A stretch of 33,197 nucleotides of DNA from Synergistaceae bacterium (GTDB taxonomy: Bacteria > Synergistota > Synergistia > Synergistales > Thermovirgaceae): contig JAAYDT010000040.1 in the NCBI GenBank assembly GCA_012729145.1, forward strand, positions 1-33,197. Direction: 5' to 3'. Shown here piece after piece: positions 22,389 to 30,120 of the stretch (position 1 is its first letter; every line of letters begins with the position of its first letter). The notes under the pieces were generated by a model. That model did no database searches. It saw only the letters and a program-made list of their open reading frames with translations, and was not told where the DNA came from. The translations under genes and the position numbers were made by a program.

Positions 22389-24296
22389 ATGCGAAAAAGG
22401 GATCTCCTTCTCTGCTGCATAGTGGTGCTTGCCCTCTGTCTTCTCCTCCCACCGGGTCCCGCCTGGGCGTTCCATCACGTGAAGGCTGGTTTCTACCAGA
22501 ACAAACCCCTGGTATTCAGAGGAGCCGACGGTGTGGTCAAGGGTATCTACGCCGACTTTCTCAACGCTGTGGCCGTAGAGAACGAATGGACCCTGGAGTG
22601 GGTGGAGGGGACCTTCGCTGAGGGGCTCGAGAGGCTTGAACGGCGCGAGATCGACATCATGACGGCCGTCGCATGGACGGAGCAGAGACAGGAGCGGTAC
22701 GATTTCACCCGTAAGGCGGTTATCTCCAACTGGGGGGTATTCTACTCTCGCCGGGGCATGACCGCAGAATCGATCCCCGATCTGGAAGGCATGAGGATAG
22801 CCGTAGTAAGACGGGACGCCTACGCAGCGGCCTTCCGGGAGCTGGCCGACAAGTTCGGGATTACATGCTCCTATCTTGAGGTGGACGACTACCCTGATGT
22901 ATTAAAAGCCATCGAGGAGTGGAGGACCGAAGCCGGTCTGGTAAGCCGTCTCTTCGGTCTGGCCAATGAGAGCGACTATCATGTGGACAGGACCAACCTC
23001 TTCATTGAACCCATGGAGCTGAGGTTCGCAGCCCCCAAGGGATTCAGTGTTACTATCCTCCAGATCCTGGATTTCCATCTCACCAAGTGGAGGACGATCC
23101 CAAACTCCCCTCTTAACACGTCTATCCAGAACTGGCTTCCAGGGGAACACCCCATCGGTGTGATCCCCAGTTGGTTCCCATGGTTTGTGGGGGCGTCACT
23201 GGCCCTCGTGCTGGGCGTTCTCTTCGCCAACATGATGTTGAGGCGTCAGGTCTTGTCCAGGACCAGGGAGCTGCTCAAGAGCAGGGTGGACCTTTCTCGG
23301 GAGAAGGTCTTCTTCGAGAAGCTCTTTGAGGAGTCCCCCGATGCCCTTGTGCTGGAGAGCAAGGAGGGCAACAGGATCCTCAGGGTCAACAGTGGTTTCA
23401 CCAGGCTTTTCGGCTACATCCGGGAAGAGGTGGAGGGCAAGACCCTTAACGACGTGGTAGTCCCTGAAGAACTGCTCCAGGAGGGTATGGCTCTTGACGT
23501 CGAGACCGCCCAGGGTAACCCCATTCTGGTGGAGACGGTCAGGAAGAACAAGGACGGGAAGCCCATCGATGTGTCCCTCATCTCCGTACCAGTGACCCTG
23601 GAGGAGGGCGTATTAGCTTCCTATACGATCTACAGGGACATATCGGCTGCCAAGGAAGCCCGAAGGGCACTCATAGAAAGCCGGGAGAGTATCCGCAAGA
23701 GCCTAGAGAGCATGCGGCGAACCTGGGAGCAGACCATTGAGGTCCTTGCGACCGCTGCCGAGACGCGGGACCCTTATACCGCCGGTCATCAGAGGAACGT
23801 ATCGGTCCTTTCTGAAGCCATTGCAACAGAACTTGGCCTGGATGAAGATAAGGTCAACTCCGTCAGGATGGCGGGACTAGTCCACGATATTGGAAAGATA
23901 AACGTCCCTGCGGAGATACTGAGCAAACCAGGGACTCTCGGGGAGGTCGAGTTCGCTCTTATCAGGACCCATCCCGAGATCGGCTACGAGATAATGAAGA
24001 ACATCGAACTGCCATGGAACCTGGCAGACATGATCCTCCAGCACCACGAAAGAATGGACGGTTCAGGTTACCCCGCCGGTCTGAAGGGGGAGGAGATACT
24101 CCTCGAGTCAAGGATCCTGGCCGTGGCCGACGTGGTGGAGGCCATGTCCTCTCACCGCCCCTACAGGGCGTCGCTGGGGATCGGGTCCGCCCTCAAGGAG
24201 ATCGAGGAGAACAGGAAGAAAAAGTATGACGCCGACGTAGTCGACGTCTGCCTCAGTCTTTTCAGGGAGAAGGGATTCAAGTTCCCTGGTGCCTGA
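22389..24296 (+). CDS. Periplasmic solute-binding sensor / PAS / HD-GYP phosphodiesterase
   Basis: The 635-residue protein begins with a signal sequence or anchor (about 6-27), then a family 3 solute-binding domain (about 28-255: G-V-V-K-G-I-Y-A-D-F-L-N-A-V, I-D-I-M-T-A-V-A-W-T, L-E-G-M-R-I-A-V-V). A membrane helix follows (about 258-282), then PAS (about 305-430, beginning R-E-K-V-F-F-E-K-L-F) and HD-GYP (about 445-630) with H499-D500 in L-V-H-D-I-G-K, HHE at 552-554 and D-G-S-G-Y-P. It should hydrolyse cyclic di-GMP in response to a ligand outside the cytoplasmic membrane, perhaps an amino acid. ATG 22389 lies 8 bases after AAAGGGGG; the GTG at 22380 is in the ribosome binding site. The stress-protein gene follows 34 bases later and may be cotranscribed. 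Confidence 0.93.
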   Translation: MRKRDLLLCCIVVLALCLLLPPGPAWAFHHVKAGFYQNKPLVFRGADGVVKGIYADFLNAVAVENEWTLEWVEGTFAEGLERLERREIDIMTAVAWTEQRQERYDFTRKAVISNWGVFYSRRGMTAESIPDLEGMRIAVVRRDAYAAAFRELADKFGITCSYLEVDDYPDVLKAIEEWRTEAGLVSRLFGLANESDYHVDRTNLFIEPMELRFAAPKGFSVTILQILDFHLTKWRTIPNSPLNTSIQNWLPGEHPIGVIPSWFPWFVGASLALVLGVLFANMMLRRQVLSRTRELLKSRVDLSREKVFFEKLFEESPDALVLESKEGNRILRVNSGFTRLFGYIREEVEGKTLNDVVVPEELLQEGMALDVETAQGNPILVETVRKNKDGKPIDVSLISVPVTLEEGVLASYTIYRDISAAKEARRALIESRESIRKSLESMRRTWEQTIEVLATAAETRDPYTAGHQRNVSVLSEAIATELGLDEDKVNSVRMAGLVHDIGKINVPAEILSKPGTLGEVEFALIRTHPEIGYEIMKNIELPWNLADMILQHHERMDGSGYPAGLKGEEILLESRILAVADVVEAMSSHRPYRASLGIGSALKEIEENRKKKYDADVVDVCLSLFREKGFKFPGA

Positions 24297-24330
24297 TCAG
24301 GGATCACCAGGATCATGGAGGTGATAAAGG

Positions 24331-24777
24331 ATGCGGAAGGCACTTGTGGCGATCGATGGAAGCGACATTACGAAACCGCTGGTCAGGTTCGCCTTCGAGC
24401 GGGCCAGGAAGGAGAAGCTGGAGGGGCTTGACTTTATCTACGTGTTCCAGCCATACCCCGCGGCGCTCTTCCCCGGTATGCCAGTCCCGGTGACCCTTGA
24501 GGAGGGACACGCCGAAGCGACCAGGAAGGCCCTGGAGGCCCTGGTCCAAAAGGAACGCAAGGAGACAGGTGCCGAGAAGGTGGAGGTGTCAATGATCTTC
24601 CCCTACGGTAGCCCCTCGGGGGAGATAATTCGTCAGGCCGAGGAGTTTCCCTACAGGTCTATCTTCATCGGTCACAGGGGAATGGGGAGCCTGGAGCGGT
24701 TCTTTATTGGCAGTGTGGCCGCCAGGGTGGTGGAGCACGCCCCCTGCACGGTCATCGTTTTCCGCCCCAGGGACTGA
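24331..24777 (+). CDS. Universal stress protein (UspA family)
   Basis: The 148-residue single-domain protein has the UspA fold: A-L-V-A-I-D-G-S (residues 4-11) and the ATP-binding motif G-H-R-G-M-G-S-L-E-R-F-F-I-G-S-V-A (about 116-132; G-x2-G-x9-G-S pattern). It ends P-C-T-V-I-V. The ATP-binding motif suggests an ATP-binding rather than non-nucleotide Usp. GGAGGTG lies upstream of ATG 24331. It follows the sensor HD-GYP gene closely and is convergent with the YgiQ-type gene; only 15 bases separate the two ends and no terminator is seen. Confidence 0.92.
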   Translation: MRKALVAIDGSDITKPLVRFAFERARKEKLEGLDFIYVFQPYPAALFPGMPVPVTLEEGHAEATRKALEALVQKERKETGAEKVEVSMIFPYGSPSGEIIRQAEEFPYRSIFIGHRGMGSLERFFIGSVAARVVEHAPCTVIVFRPRD

Positions 24778-24792
24778 ACCAGCAAGTTCCCT

Positions 24793-26631
24793 TTAATTCT
24801 GGCGTCCCTTGCCCCTGGCCCTTCCTTGCGAAGCAGGCGGGACCAGGCAGCCGGGCCGGGTGCCTATCAGGTCCTGTCTGCCAGCTGCCCTGAGGGCCTC
24901 CTGGACGAGTTTCCAGTTTGCCGGGGACCGGTACTGGAGAAGCGCTCTCTGGAGCTTTCTCTCGTGGGCGGACCTTGGAACGTAAACCTCTTCACCGGAA
25001 AGGGGATCGATTCCGGTGTAGAACATGCAGGTTGAAAGGGTCCCCGGTGTGGGGATGAAGTCCTGGACCTGCTCCGGGTGGTACCGTATCTCTTTCAGGA
25101 ACTGCGCAAGCTCCACGGCATCGGCGATGGTGGAGCCCGGGTGGCTGGACATCAAATAGGGAACGAGGTACTGCTCCTTTCCCAGATCTCTGTTAGCCAT
25201 GTCGAACTGCCTTTTGAACTCCAGAAAGACCTCCTTCCCCGGTTTTCTCATCAAACGCAGAACCCGGGGAGATACGTGTTCAGGGGCCACCTTGAGCTGG
25301 CCGCTGACATGGTGTTCGCAGAGCTCCCTGACAAGCCCGGGGTCACGGGCTGTAAGGAGATGATCGTAACGGATACCCGAGCGGACGAAGACTTTCTTGA
25401 CACCGGAAAGGGAACGGATCTTTTTAAGGAGTGAGAAGTACCCCGACTGGTCAGTCTCCAGTCCCGGACACGGCCCCGGCCAGAGACATTCCCTGTCGGA
25501 GCAGGCTCCCCTGGAGAGCTGAGCCGCGCAGGAGGGGGTGTGGAAGTTCGCCGTCGGTCCGCCTACGTCATGGATGTACCCCTTGAAACCGGGCAGGCCG
25601 GTTAGGATCCTTGCCTCCCTGAGGATGGACCCGTCGCTCCTGGCCTGGATGATCCTCCCCTGGTGGGAGGATATGGAACAGAAGGAGCAGCTTCCGAAGC
25701 AGCCTCTGTGGGCCGTTATGCTGAACCGGACCTCCTCGATGGCGGGAACGCCCCCTCTCTCGTCGTACATGGGGTGGGGCGCCCTTATGTATGGCAGATC
25801 GTATATCCAGTCCATCTCCTCCGTCGAAAGAGGCCTTGAGGGAGGGTTCTGAACCACGTACCAGGCTCCCTGGTCCTGGGCTACGGGTCTTCCTCTGAAG
25901 GGGTCCTGTTCCAGGTACTGGAGCCTGAAAGCCTCGGCGAAGGCCGTCCTGTCGCGGACGGTCTCCTCGAAAGAGGGTAGGATTATTGCGTCGGCGGGAA
26001 GGTCTCCTCCTTTCGACCGGAAGCATGTACCCTTTACCCCCCTGATCTGATTCACCGGCACCCCTTGGGAGAGAGCAGAGGCGATCTCAAGGATCGGCTT
26101 CTCCCCCATGCCGAAGACGAGGAGGTCGGCCTTGCTGTCCACCAGGATGGACCTCCTGACGCTGTCGGACCAGTAGTCGTAGTGTGCGAACCTTCGCAGG
26201 CTCGCCTCAACGCCACCGATGATCAGCGGGATGTCCTTCCAGGCCTCCCTTGCCCGGTTGCAGTAAACCACCGTGGCTCTCCGGGGCCTGGTCCCGGCCC
26301 TGCCACCCGGGGAGTAGGGGTCATCGCTACGGGGTTTTTTCGCCGCCGTGAAGTGAGAGAGCATTGAGTCAAGGTTGCCCGCCGAGACCAAAACACCCAA
26401 CCGGGGGCGCCCCAGGACAAGAAGATCATCCAGTCTCCTCCAGTCGGGCTGGGCGATCACACCGACACGGTAACCCCGTCCTTCGAGGACCCTCGGTATG
26501 ACGGAGTTCGCAAAACTTGGATGGTCCACGTAGGCATCTCCTGAGATAAAGACGAAGTCTACCTCGCTCCAGCCGCGGCGCTCCATATCCGTCCTGTTAA
26601 CAGGGAGAAAACCCCCAGAGTCCCTTGTCAT
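24793..26631 (-). CDS. YgiQ family radical SAM protein
   Basis: The 612-residue protein shows the YgiQ order: N-terminal B12-binding-like part (D-F-V-F-I-S-G-D-A-Y-V-D-H-P-S-F-A), the L-I-I-G-G-V-E-A-S-L-R-R-F-A-H-Y-D-Y-W segment (about 136-155), and the radical SAM motif C-F-G-S-C-S-F-C (about residues 309-316; C-x3-C-x2-C). Extra cysteines follow (about 372-395: C-A-A-Q, G-A-C-S-D-R-E-C, G-P-C-P-G). The basic tail is R-A-R-G-K-G-R-Q-N. YgiQ acts as a radical enzyme; its substrate is unknown. ATG 26631 has a poor site (AGGGTGG) and begins 3 bases after the exonuclease TAG, so the two genes are probably coupled. Confidence 0.95.
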   Translation of the reverse strand: MTRDSGGFLPVNRTDMERRGWSEVDFVFISGDAYVDHPSFANSVIPRVLEGRGYRVGVIAQPDWRRLDDLLVLGRPRLGVLVSAGNLDSMLSHFTAAKKPRSDDPYSPGGRAGTRPRRATVVYCNRAREAWKDIPLIIGGVEASLRRFAHYDYWSDSVRRSILVDSKADLLVFGMGEKPILEIASALSQGVPVNQIRGVKGTCFRSKGGDLPADAIILPSFEETVRDRTAFAEAFRLQYLEQDPFRGRPVAQDQGAWYVVQNPPSRPLSTEEMDWIYDLPYIRAPHPMYDERGGVPAIEEVRFSITAHRGCFGSCSFCSISSHQGRIIQARSDGSILREARILTGLPGFKGYIHDVGGPTANFHTPSCAAQLSRGACSDRECLWPGPCPGLETDQSGYFSLLKKIRSLSGVKKVFVRSGIRYDHLLTARDPGLVRELCEHHVSGQLKVAPEHVSPRVLRLMRKPGKEVFLEFKRQFDMANRDLGKEQYLVPYLMSSHPGSTIADAVELAQFLKEIRYHPEQVQDFIPTPGTLSTCMFYTGIDPLSGEEVYVPRSAHERKLQRALLQYRSPANWKLVQEALRAAGRQDLIGTRPGCLVPPASQGRARGKGRQN

Positions 26632-26634
26632 TGG

Positions 26635-27516
26635 CTATCGCCACCCTGTTGCCACAGATGTGCAGAAGGAGCTGCAGGTACCCGTCAGGACTTCAAGGCC
26701 GTTTCTCTCACAGAAGCATACAAGCTCTTCCCTGTCGGGCTCTTTCAGGAAAAGGTCCTCCGGAACGGGCGCGTCCAGTCGGAGACGAGCCAGTTCCCTG
26801 CTCAGGAAGGCCGAGTCCCGATCCCTTTCCAGTCGTCCCCGGAGGGTCTCCTTCACGGAACTGATACTCCCGTAAAGAGATTCCAGGTCTCCGAAACATT
26901 TCACCAGGGTTCTTGCGGTGACCGGGCCGATCCCTGGAACCCCGGGAATGTTGTCCGTCCTGTCTCCCATCAGGGCCTGGTACTCTGCCATATGGCAGGG
27001 TTCAAAGCCGAAGGAGTCCCTGAAGAGGGAGGCGTCCATCCGGGTGAAGGTATCCCTGCCCGCCGGCCGCATGATTGTTATGTCGCCTTCGCTCAGCGTC
27101 TGGAACAGGTCCTTGTCGGGGGTCACGATGACCACACCCTTGCCTCGCTCGGCCTCCCTTACGGCAGCTGCGGCTATCATATCATCGGCTTCAAAGGCAC
27201 TGTCGGAGAGGACCTTGATCCCCAGAGAGCGGGTGAGGTCCATCATTAGCGGTAGCTGGACTATGAAGTCCTCCGGCGGGATTGGCCGGTTTGCCTTGTA
27301 GGGCGGGTAGAGATCCTTCCGGAAATTCGGCCCCGGTGAGTCGAAGACCACTGCTCCCTCTTTTGCCCGGGAGCCTTCCATGATCCCCATGAGCATTCTG
27401 CCGAAGCCGAACACCCCGTTCACCGGAACATTTTCAGGGGATCGCATGGGGTTCTTGACGCCGAAATAGGCCCTGTAGGCCAGGGCGTGGCCGTCTACGA
27501 GGATTAGGTCGGTCAA
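26635..27516 (-). CDS. Stand-alone 5'-3' exonuclease (Pol I N-domain / FEN family)
   Basis: The 293-residue protein carries the acidic active-site clusters of the family: D8 (I-L-V-D-G-H), D59 (V-V-F-D-S), E109-A-D-D112, D134 and D136 (T-P-D-K-D-L) and D185/D188 (G-D-R-T-D-N-I-P-G-V-P-G-I-G-P-V-T-A), the last beginning the helix-hairpin-helix DNA-binding motif. It removes 5' flaps or RNA primers. It lacks the 3'-5' exonuclease and polymerase domains of DNA polymerase I. The C-terminal 25 residues are unlike the linker that follows this domain in Pol I, and the other frames hold no polymerase sequence, so this is a full gene. The start is TTG 27516 with AAGGAG 6 bases upstream. Confidence 0.88.
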   Translation of the reverse strand: MTDLILVDGHALAYRAYFGVKNPMRSPENVPVNGVFGFGRMLMGIMEGSRAKEGAVVFDSPGPNFRKDLYPPYKANRPIPPEDFIVQLPLMMDLTRSLGIKVLSDSAFEADDMIAAAAVREAERGKGVVIVTPDKDLFQTLSEGDITIMRPAGRDTFTRMDASLFRDSFGFEPCHMAEYQALMGDRTDNIPGVPGIGPVTARTLVKCFGDLESLYGSISSVKETLRGRLERDRDSAFLSRELARLRLDAPVPEDLFLKEPDREELVCFCERNGLEVLTGTCSSFCTSVATGWR

Positions 27517-27531
27517 TGGGTTCTCCTTCCG

Positions 27532-27561
27532 GCAAGGAGGCGGTTGTCATCCTCTCCTTGC
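27532..27561. repeat. 8-bp inverted repeat in the divergent exonuclease/hydrolase interval
   Basis: GCAAGGAG (27532-27539) is complementary to CTCCTTGC (27554-27561) with a 14-base spacer. It encloses the candidate -35 of the hydrolase gene and could be an operator or reflect the paired ribosome binding site-like sequences of the two divergent genes. Confidence 0.4.
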
Positions 27562-27572
27562 AGTCGTATGGT
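27544..27572 (+). promoter_or_regulatory. Candidate promoter of the metallo-beta-lactamase-fold gene
   Basis: TTGTCA (27544-27549, five of six consensus) and TATGGT (27567-27572, four of six) are 17 bases apart. A transcript would begin near 27579, and the ribosome binding site GGAGGGGG follows directly. Confidence 0.45.
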
Positions 27573-27597
27573 ATCAGCAAGGGAGGGGGTACAACAA

Positions 27598-28479
27598 ATG
27601 GATATAGTGAATGCCGCGGGAGACAGCTGGTACATCCCTGGTCCCACCAACCTGGGGGTCTGCGTCAGGGATGGTAGGGCGCTCCTTATAGACAGCGGCA
27701 ACGACGAATCGGCGGGGAGGAAGGTACTTCAGGCCCTAAAGGAAAAGGGGTGGATCCCTGAGGCAATAATCAACACCCACTCCAACGCCGATCACATAGG
27801 CGGGAACGCCTTCATCCAGAAGAGGACAGGCTGCAGGATAGCATCTACACGGGCCGAGGCGGCCCTTATAGAGGACCCCTGGCTCGAACCGGCCCTGCTC
27901 TGGGGGGCATCTGCCTTCGGTGACATCAGCGGGAAGTTTCTCAGGGCCCAGCCTTCGAAGGTCACCGACGTGATACCTTCTTCAGGGACGGTTCTTGACA
28001 CGGATCTTGAAGCCGTTCCGCTCCCGGGTCATTTCCTTGACATGGTTGGCATTAGGACACCCGAAGGGGTTTTCTTCATAGCAGACAGCCTTTTCTCGGC
28101 CTCTATCCTGGACAAGTACGGAATGGTCGTGTGTTTCGATGTGGCGGCGCAGATGAGGACCCTGGAGTACCTGGGAGAGGTCGAGGCGGCCCTTTTCATT
28201 CCCAGCCACGCAGAACCCTGCACAAAGATAGGCACTCTTGCGAAGAGGAACAGAGATGCCCTTGAACTCGTACGCGACAGGATCCTGGAAGTCTGTAAGG
28301 CCCCTGCATCAAGGGAGGACATTCTTGCCGACCTGGCCGGCCTTTTCAACATTAACCTGAACCCTTCCCAGTACATACTTACCCATGTAACGGTATCGGC
28401 CCACCTCTCTTGTCTCGCAGACCAGGGGGTGCTCAGGCCTCTCTTCGAAAAGGGGAGAATGCTCTGGACCCTCCAGTAG
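27598..28479 (+). CDS. Metallo-beta-lactamase-fold hydrolase
   Basis: The 293-residue protein has the family fold with the metal motif T-H61-S-N63-A-D65-H66-I-G-G. The usual H-x-H-x-D-H becomes H-x-N-x-D-H, so one zinc ligand is altered while D65 and H66 are kept. Later ligand sites are intact: P-L-P-G-H (near 160), F-I-A-D-S-L (about 178) and S-H-A-E-P (about 223). The function is unassigned; the family includes glyoxalase II-like, quorum-quenching and redox proteins. ATG 27598 has GGAGGGGG with an 8-base gap; an in-frame ATG 54 bases upstream (27544) overlaps the promoter. It begins divergently from the exonuclease gene. Confidence 0.88.
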   Translation: MDIVNAAGDSWYIPGPTNLGVCVRDGRALLIDSGNDESAGRKVLQALKEKGWIPEAIINTHSNADHIGGNAFIQKRTGCRIASTRAEAALIEDPWLEPALLWGASAFGDISGKFLRAQPSKVTDVIPSSGTVLDTDLEAVPLPGHFLDMVGIRTPEGVFFIADSLFSASILDKYGMVVCFDVAAQMRTLEYLGEVEAALFIPSHAEPCTKIGTLAKRNRDALELVRDRILEVCKAPASREDILADLAGLFNINLNPSQYILTHVTVSAHLSCLADQGVLRPLFEKGRMLWTLQ

Positions 28480-28518
28480 GATTTGCGGAAGGGACTGTTT
28501 TGGAGAAGTCTTCTTTCA

Positions 28519-28527
28519 TGATAGATT
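28519..28527 (+). promoter_or_regulatory. Candidate extended -10 promoter of the PAS-PAS-HD-GYP gene
   Basis: TGATAGATT resembles TGnTAnAAT with one mismatch, with TTGGAG 16 bases upstream as a weak -35. It would give a leader of about 107 nt that contains an inverted repeat. Confidence 0.35.
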
Positions 28528-28543
28528 GTACGCGGAGTCACAT

Positions 28544-28600
28544 GGTCTCAAACCGCAAAAAGCCGACTGGTGCCGTTCCTCACAAAAACCGGGTGAGACC
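28544..28600 (+). promoter_or_regulatory. Inverted repeat in the leader of the PAS-PAS-HD-GYP gene, unassigned RNA structure
   Basis: GGTCTCA (28544-28550) pairs with TGAGACC (28594-28600). The enclosed 43 bases include AAACCGCAAAAAGCC and TGCCGTT, the latter partly complementary to AACGG at 28603-28607, downstream of the stem. The A-rich GCAAA-AGCC motif recalls c-di-GMP-I (GEMM) riboswitch sequence elements, but the P1 and tetraloop-receptor pattern could not be matched. The region upstream of a c-di-GMP phosphodiesterase gene makes a test worthwhile. Confidence 0.3.
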
Positions 28601-28640
28601 GCCAACGGTTGCCTGCGGATAACTTTATCAGGAGTCATTT

Positions 28641-30101
28641 ATGGCCAATTTGAGCCGAAATAAGAACGATGAAAGACTGGCCGGGTTTTTACAGAGGATC
28701 TTCGACCGCATACCCGTGGGGCTCTACAGGACGACCCCGGAGGGGAGGATCATCCACGCCAACCTTGCACTGGCAAGGATGCTTGGCTATGAGAGCGTGG
28801 AGGATCTCAAGAGCAGGGATCTCGAGATCGAGGGCTACGAACCCTCCTACCCCAGGAAGGCCTTCAAGGAGCGCATTGAGAGAGAGGGGGCCATTCACGG
28901 GCTTGACGCCAGATGGTGCAGGACCGACGGGACCTTTATTGATGTGATGGAGTACGCAGAGGCAGTCAGGGACGGGTCCGGAAAGGTGATCTTCTACGAC
29001 GGTGCCGTCGAGGACGTGACGGAGTTCAAAAATGCCGAGAAAACCATCATGGAGAGGGAGAGGGAGTATCGCTCCCTCTCGGGAATGTTTCGGCTCCTGG
29101 CTGATAACATGCAGGACATGCTCTGGGCCAAGGATCTCCAGGGCCGGTACCTGTTCGCCAACCGGGCTTTCTGCGAGAGGCTCCTGAACGCTTCCGACAC
29201 CAGCGAGCCTATAGGAAAGACGGACATGTACTTCGCAGAGAGGGAAAGAAGGGCACACCCCGAGGACCCCGAGTGGCACACCTTCGGCGAGATCTGCGTA
29301 GGGTCCGATGCCGAGACGATAAGGGTCAAAGGGCCGTGCCAGTTCGAAGAGTTCGGCAATGTCCAGGGACAGTCGCTCTTCCTCGATGTGCGAAAGGCGC
29401 CTCTGGTTGACGAAGGCGGGGACATCATTGGCGTTGTGGGAAGCGCAAGGGTAGTGACACGGGAGAAGGAGCTCGAATCAGAACAGAGACGTTCCCAGAA
29501 GGAGCTGGAAGAGGCCTGCCAAAGGCTCAGGTCGACCCAGGAGAGTACCCTCAGGGTGATGGCCAAGCTGGTGGAGACCCGAGACCCCTACACCTCCGGA
29601 CACCAGGGGAGAGTGGCGCTCCTGGCCGTAGCGATCGCAAGGGAGATGGGGCTCGACGAAGAGACCATGGAGGGCCTCCGAGTGGCCTCTCTCGTCCACG
29701 ATATCGGCAAGCTGAGAGTTCCCATCGAGACCCTGAGCAAACCAGGCTACCTGGCCACGATGGAGATGGAGCTCATCAAGGAACACTCCAGGGCTGGGGC
29801 GGAGATCATTTCGGAGATCAGGTTCTTCCGTCCCATCGACGAGATCATCCTTCAACACCACGAACGCCTTGACGGTTCGGGTTACCCCAGGGGCCTTTCA
29901 GGTGAACAGATCCTCATTGAGGCCAGGATCCTTGCCGTGGCCGATGTCGTGGAGGCCATGTCCGCAGACAGGCCGTACCGCCCAGCTTTGGGCATGGATG
30001 TCGCGCTGGAGGAGATCAGGTCCTGCAGCGGCCGCCTCTTCGACCCGGAGGTGGTCAGGGTATGTTGTCAGCTCTTCGAAAGCGGAAGATTTGGATTTTG
30101 A
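28641..30101 (+). CDS. Cytoplasmic PAS-PAS-HD-GYP cyclic-di-GMP phosphodiesterase
   Basis: The 486-residue protein has two PAS domains (about 10-130, with V-G-L-Y-R-T-T-P-E-G-R-I-I-H-A-N, and about 145-275, with D-M-L-W-A-K-D-L-Q-G-R-Y-L-F-A-N), a short coiled linker and an HD-GYP domain (about 300-480). Motifs are H353-D354 in L-V-H-D-I-G-K, H406-H407-E and D-G-S-G-Y-P, so the phosphodiesterase site is intact. No membrane segment or signal peptide is present, so it senses something inside the cell. ATG 28641 lies 7 bases after AGGAG. It is a paralogue of the HD-GYP proteins at 1424 and 22389, differing in the sensor part. Confidence 0.93.
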   Translation: MANLSRNKNDERLAGFLQRIFDRIPVGLYRTTPEGRIIHANLALARMLGYESVEDLKSRDLEIEGYEPSYPRKAFKERIEREGAIHGLDARWCRTDGTFIDVMEYAEAVRDGSGKVIFYDGAVEDVTEFKNAEKTIMEREREYRSLSGMFRLLADNMQDMLWAKDLQGRYLFANRAFCERLLNASDTSEPIGKTDMYFAERERRAHPEDPEWHTFGEICVGSDAETIRVKGPCQFEEFGNVQGQSLFLDVRKAPLVDEGGDIIGVVGSARVVTREKELESEQRRSQKELEEACQRLRSTQESTLRVMAKLVETRDPYTSGHQGRVALLAVAIAREMGLDEETMEGLRVASLVHDIGKLRVPIETLSKPGYLATMEMELIKEHSRAGAEIISEIRFFRPIDEIILQHHERLDGSGYPRGLSGEQILIEARILAVADVVEAMSADRPYRPALGMDVALEEIRSCSGRLFDPEVVRVCCQLFESGRFGF

Positions 30102-30120
30102 AACCGGTAAACGGTGACAG

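Noticed and set aside
26635-26720. Possible frameshifted DNA polymerase I at the end of the exonuclease gene
   Set aside because: The other two frames hold no proofreading or polymerase sequence; the next gene, a complete YgiQ protein, begins three bases later. The nuclease domain is complete.
28544-28610. Cyclic-di-GMP-I (GEMM) riboswitch
   Set aside because: Some A-rich words are similar, but the conserved order of motifs and the P1 stem with the tetraloop and receptor could not be matched, so it is listed only as an unassigned structured leader.
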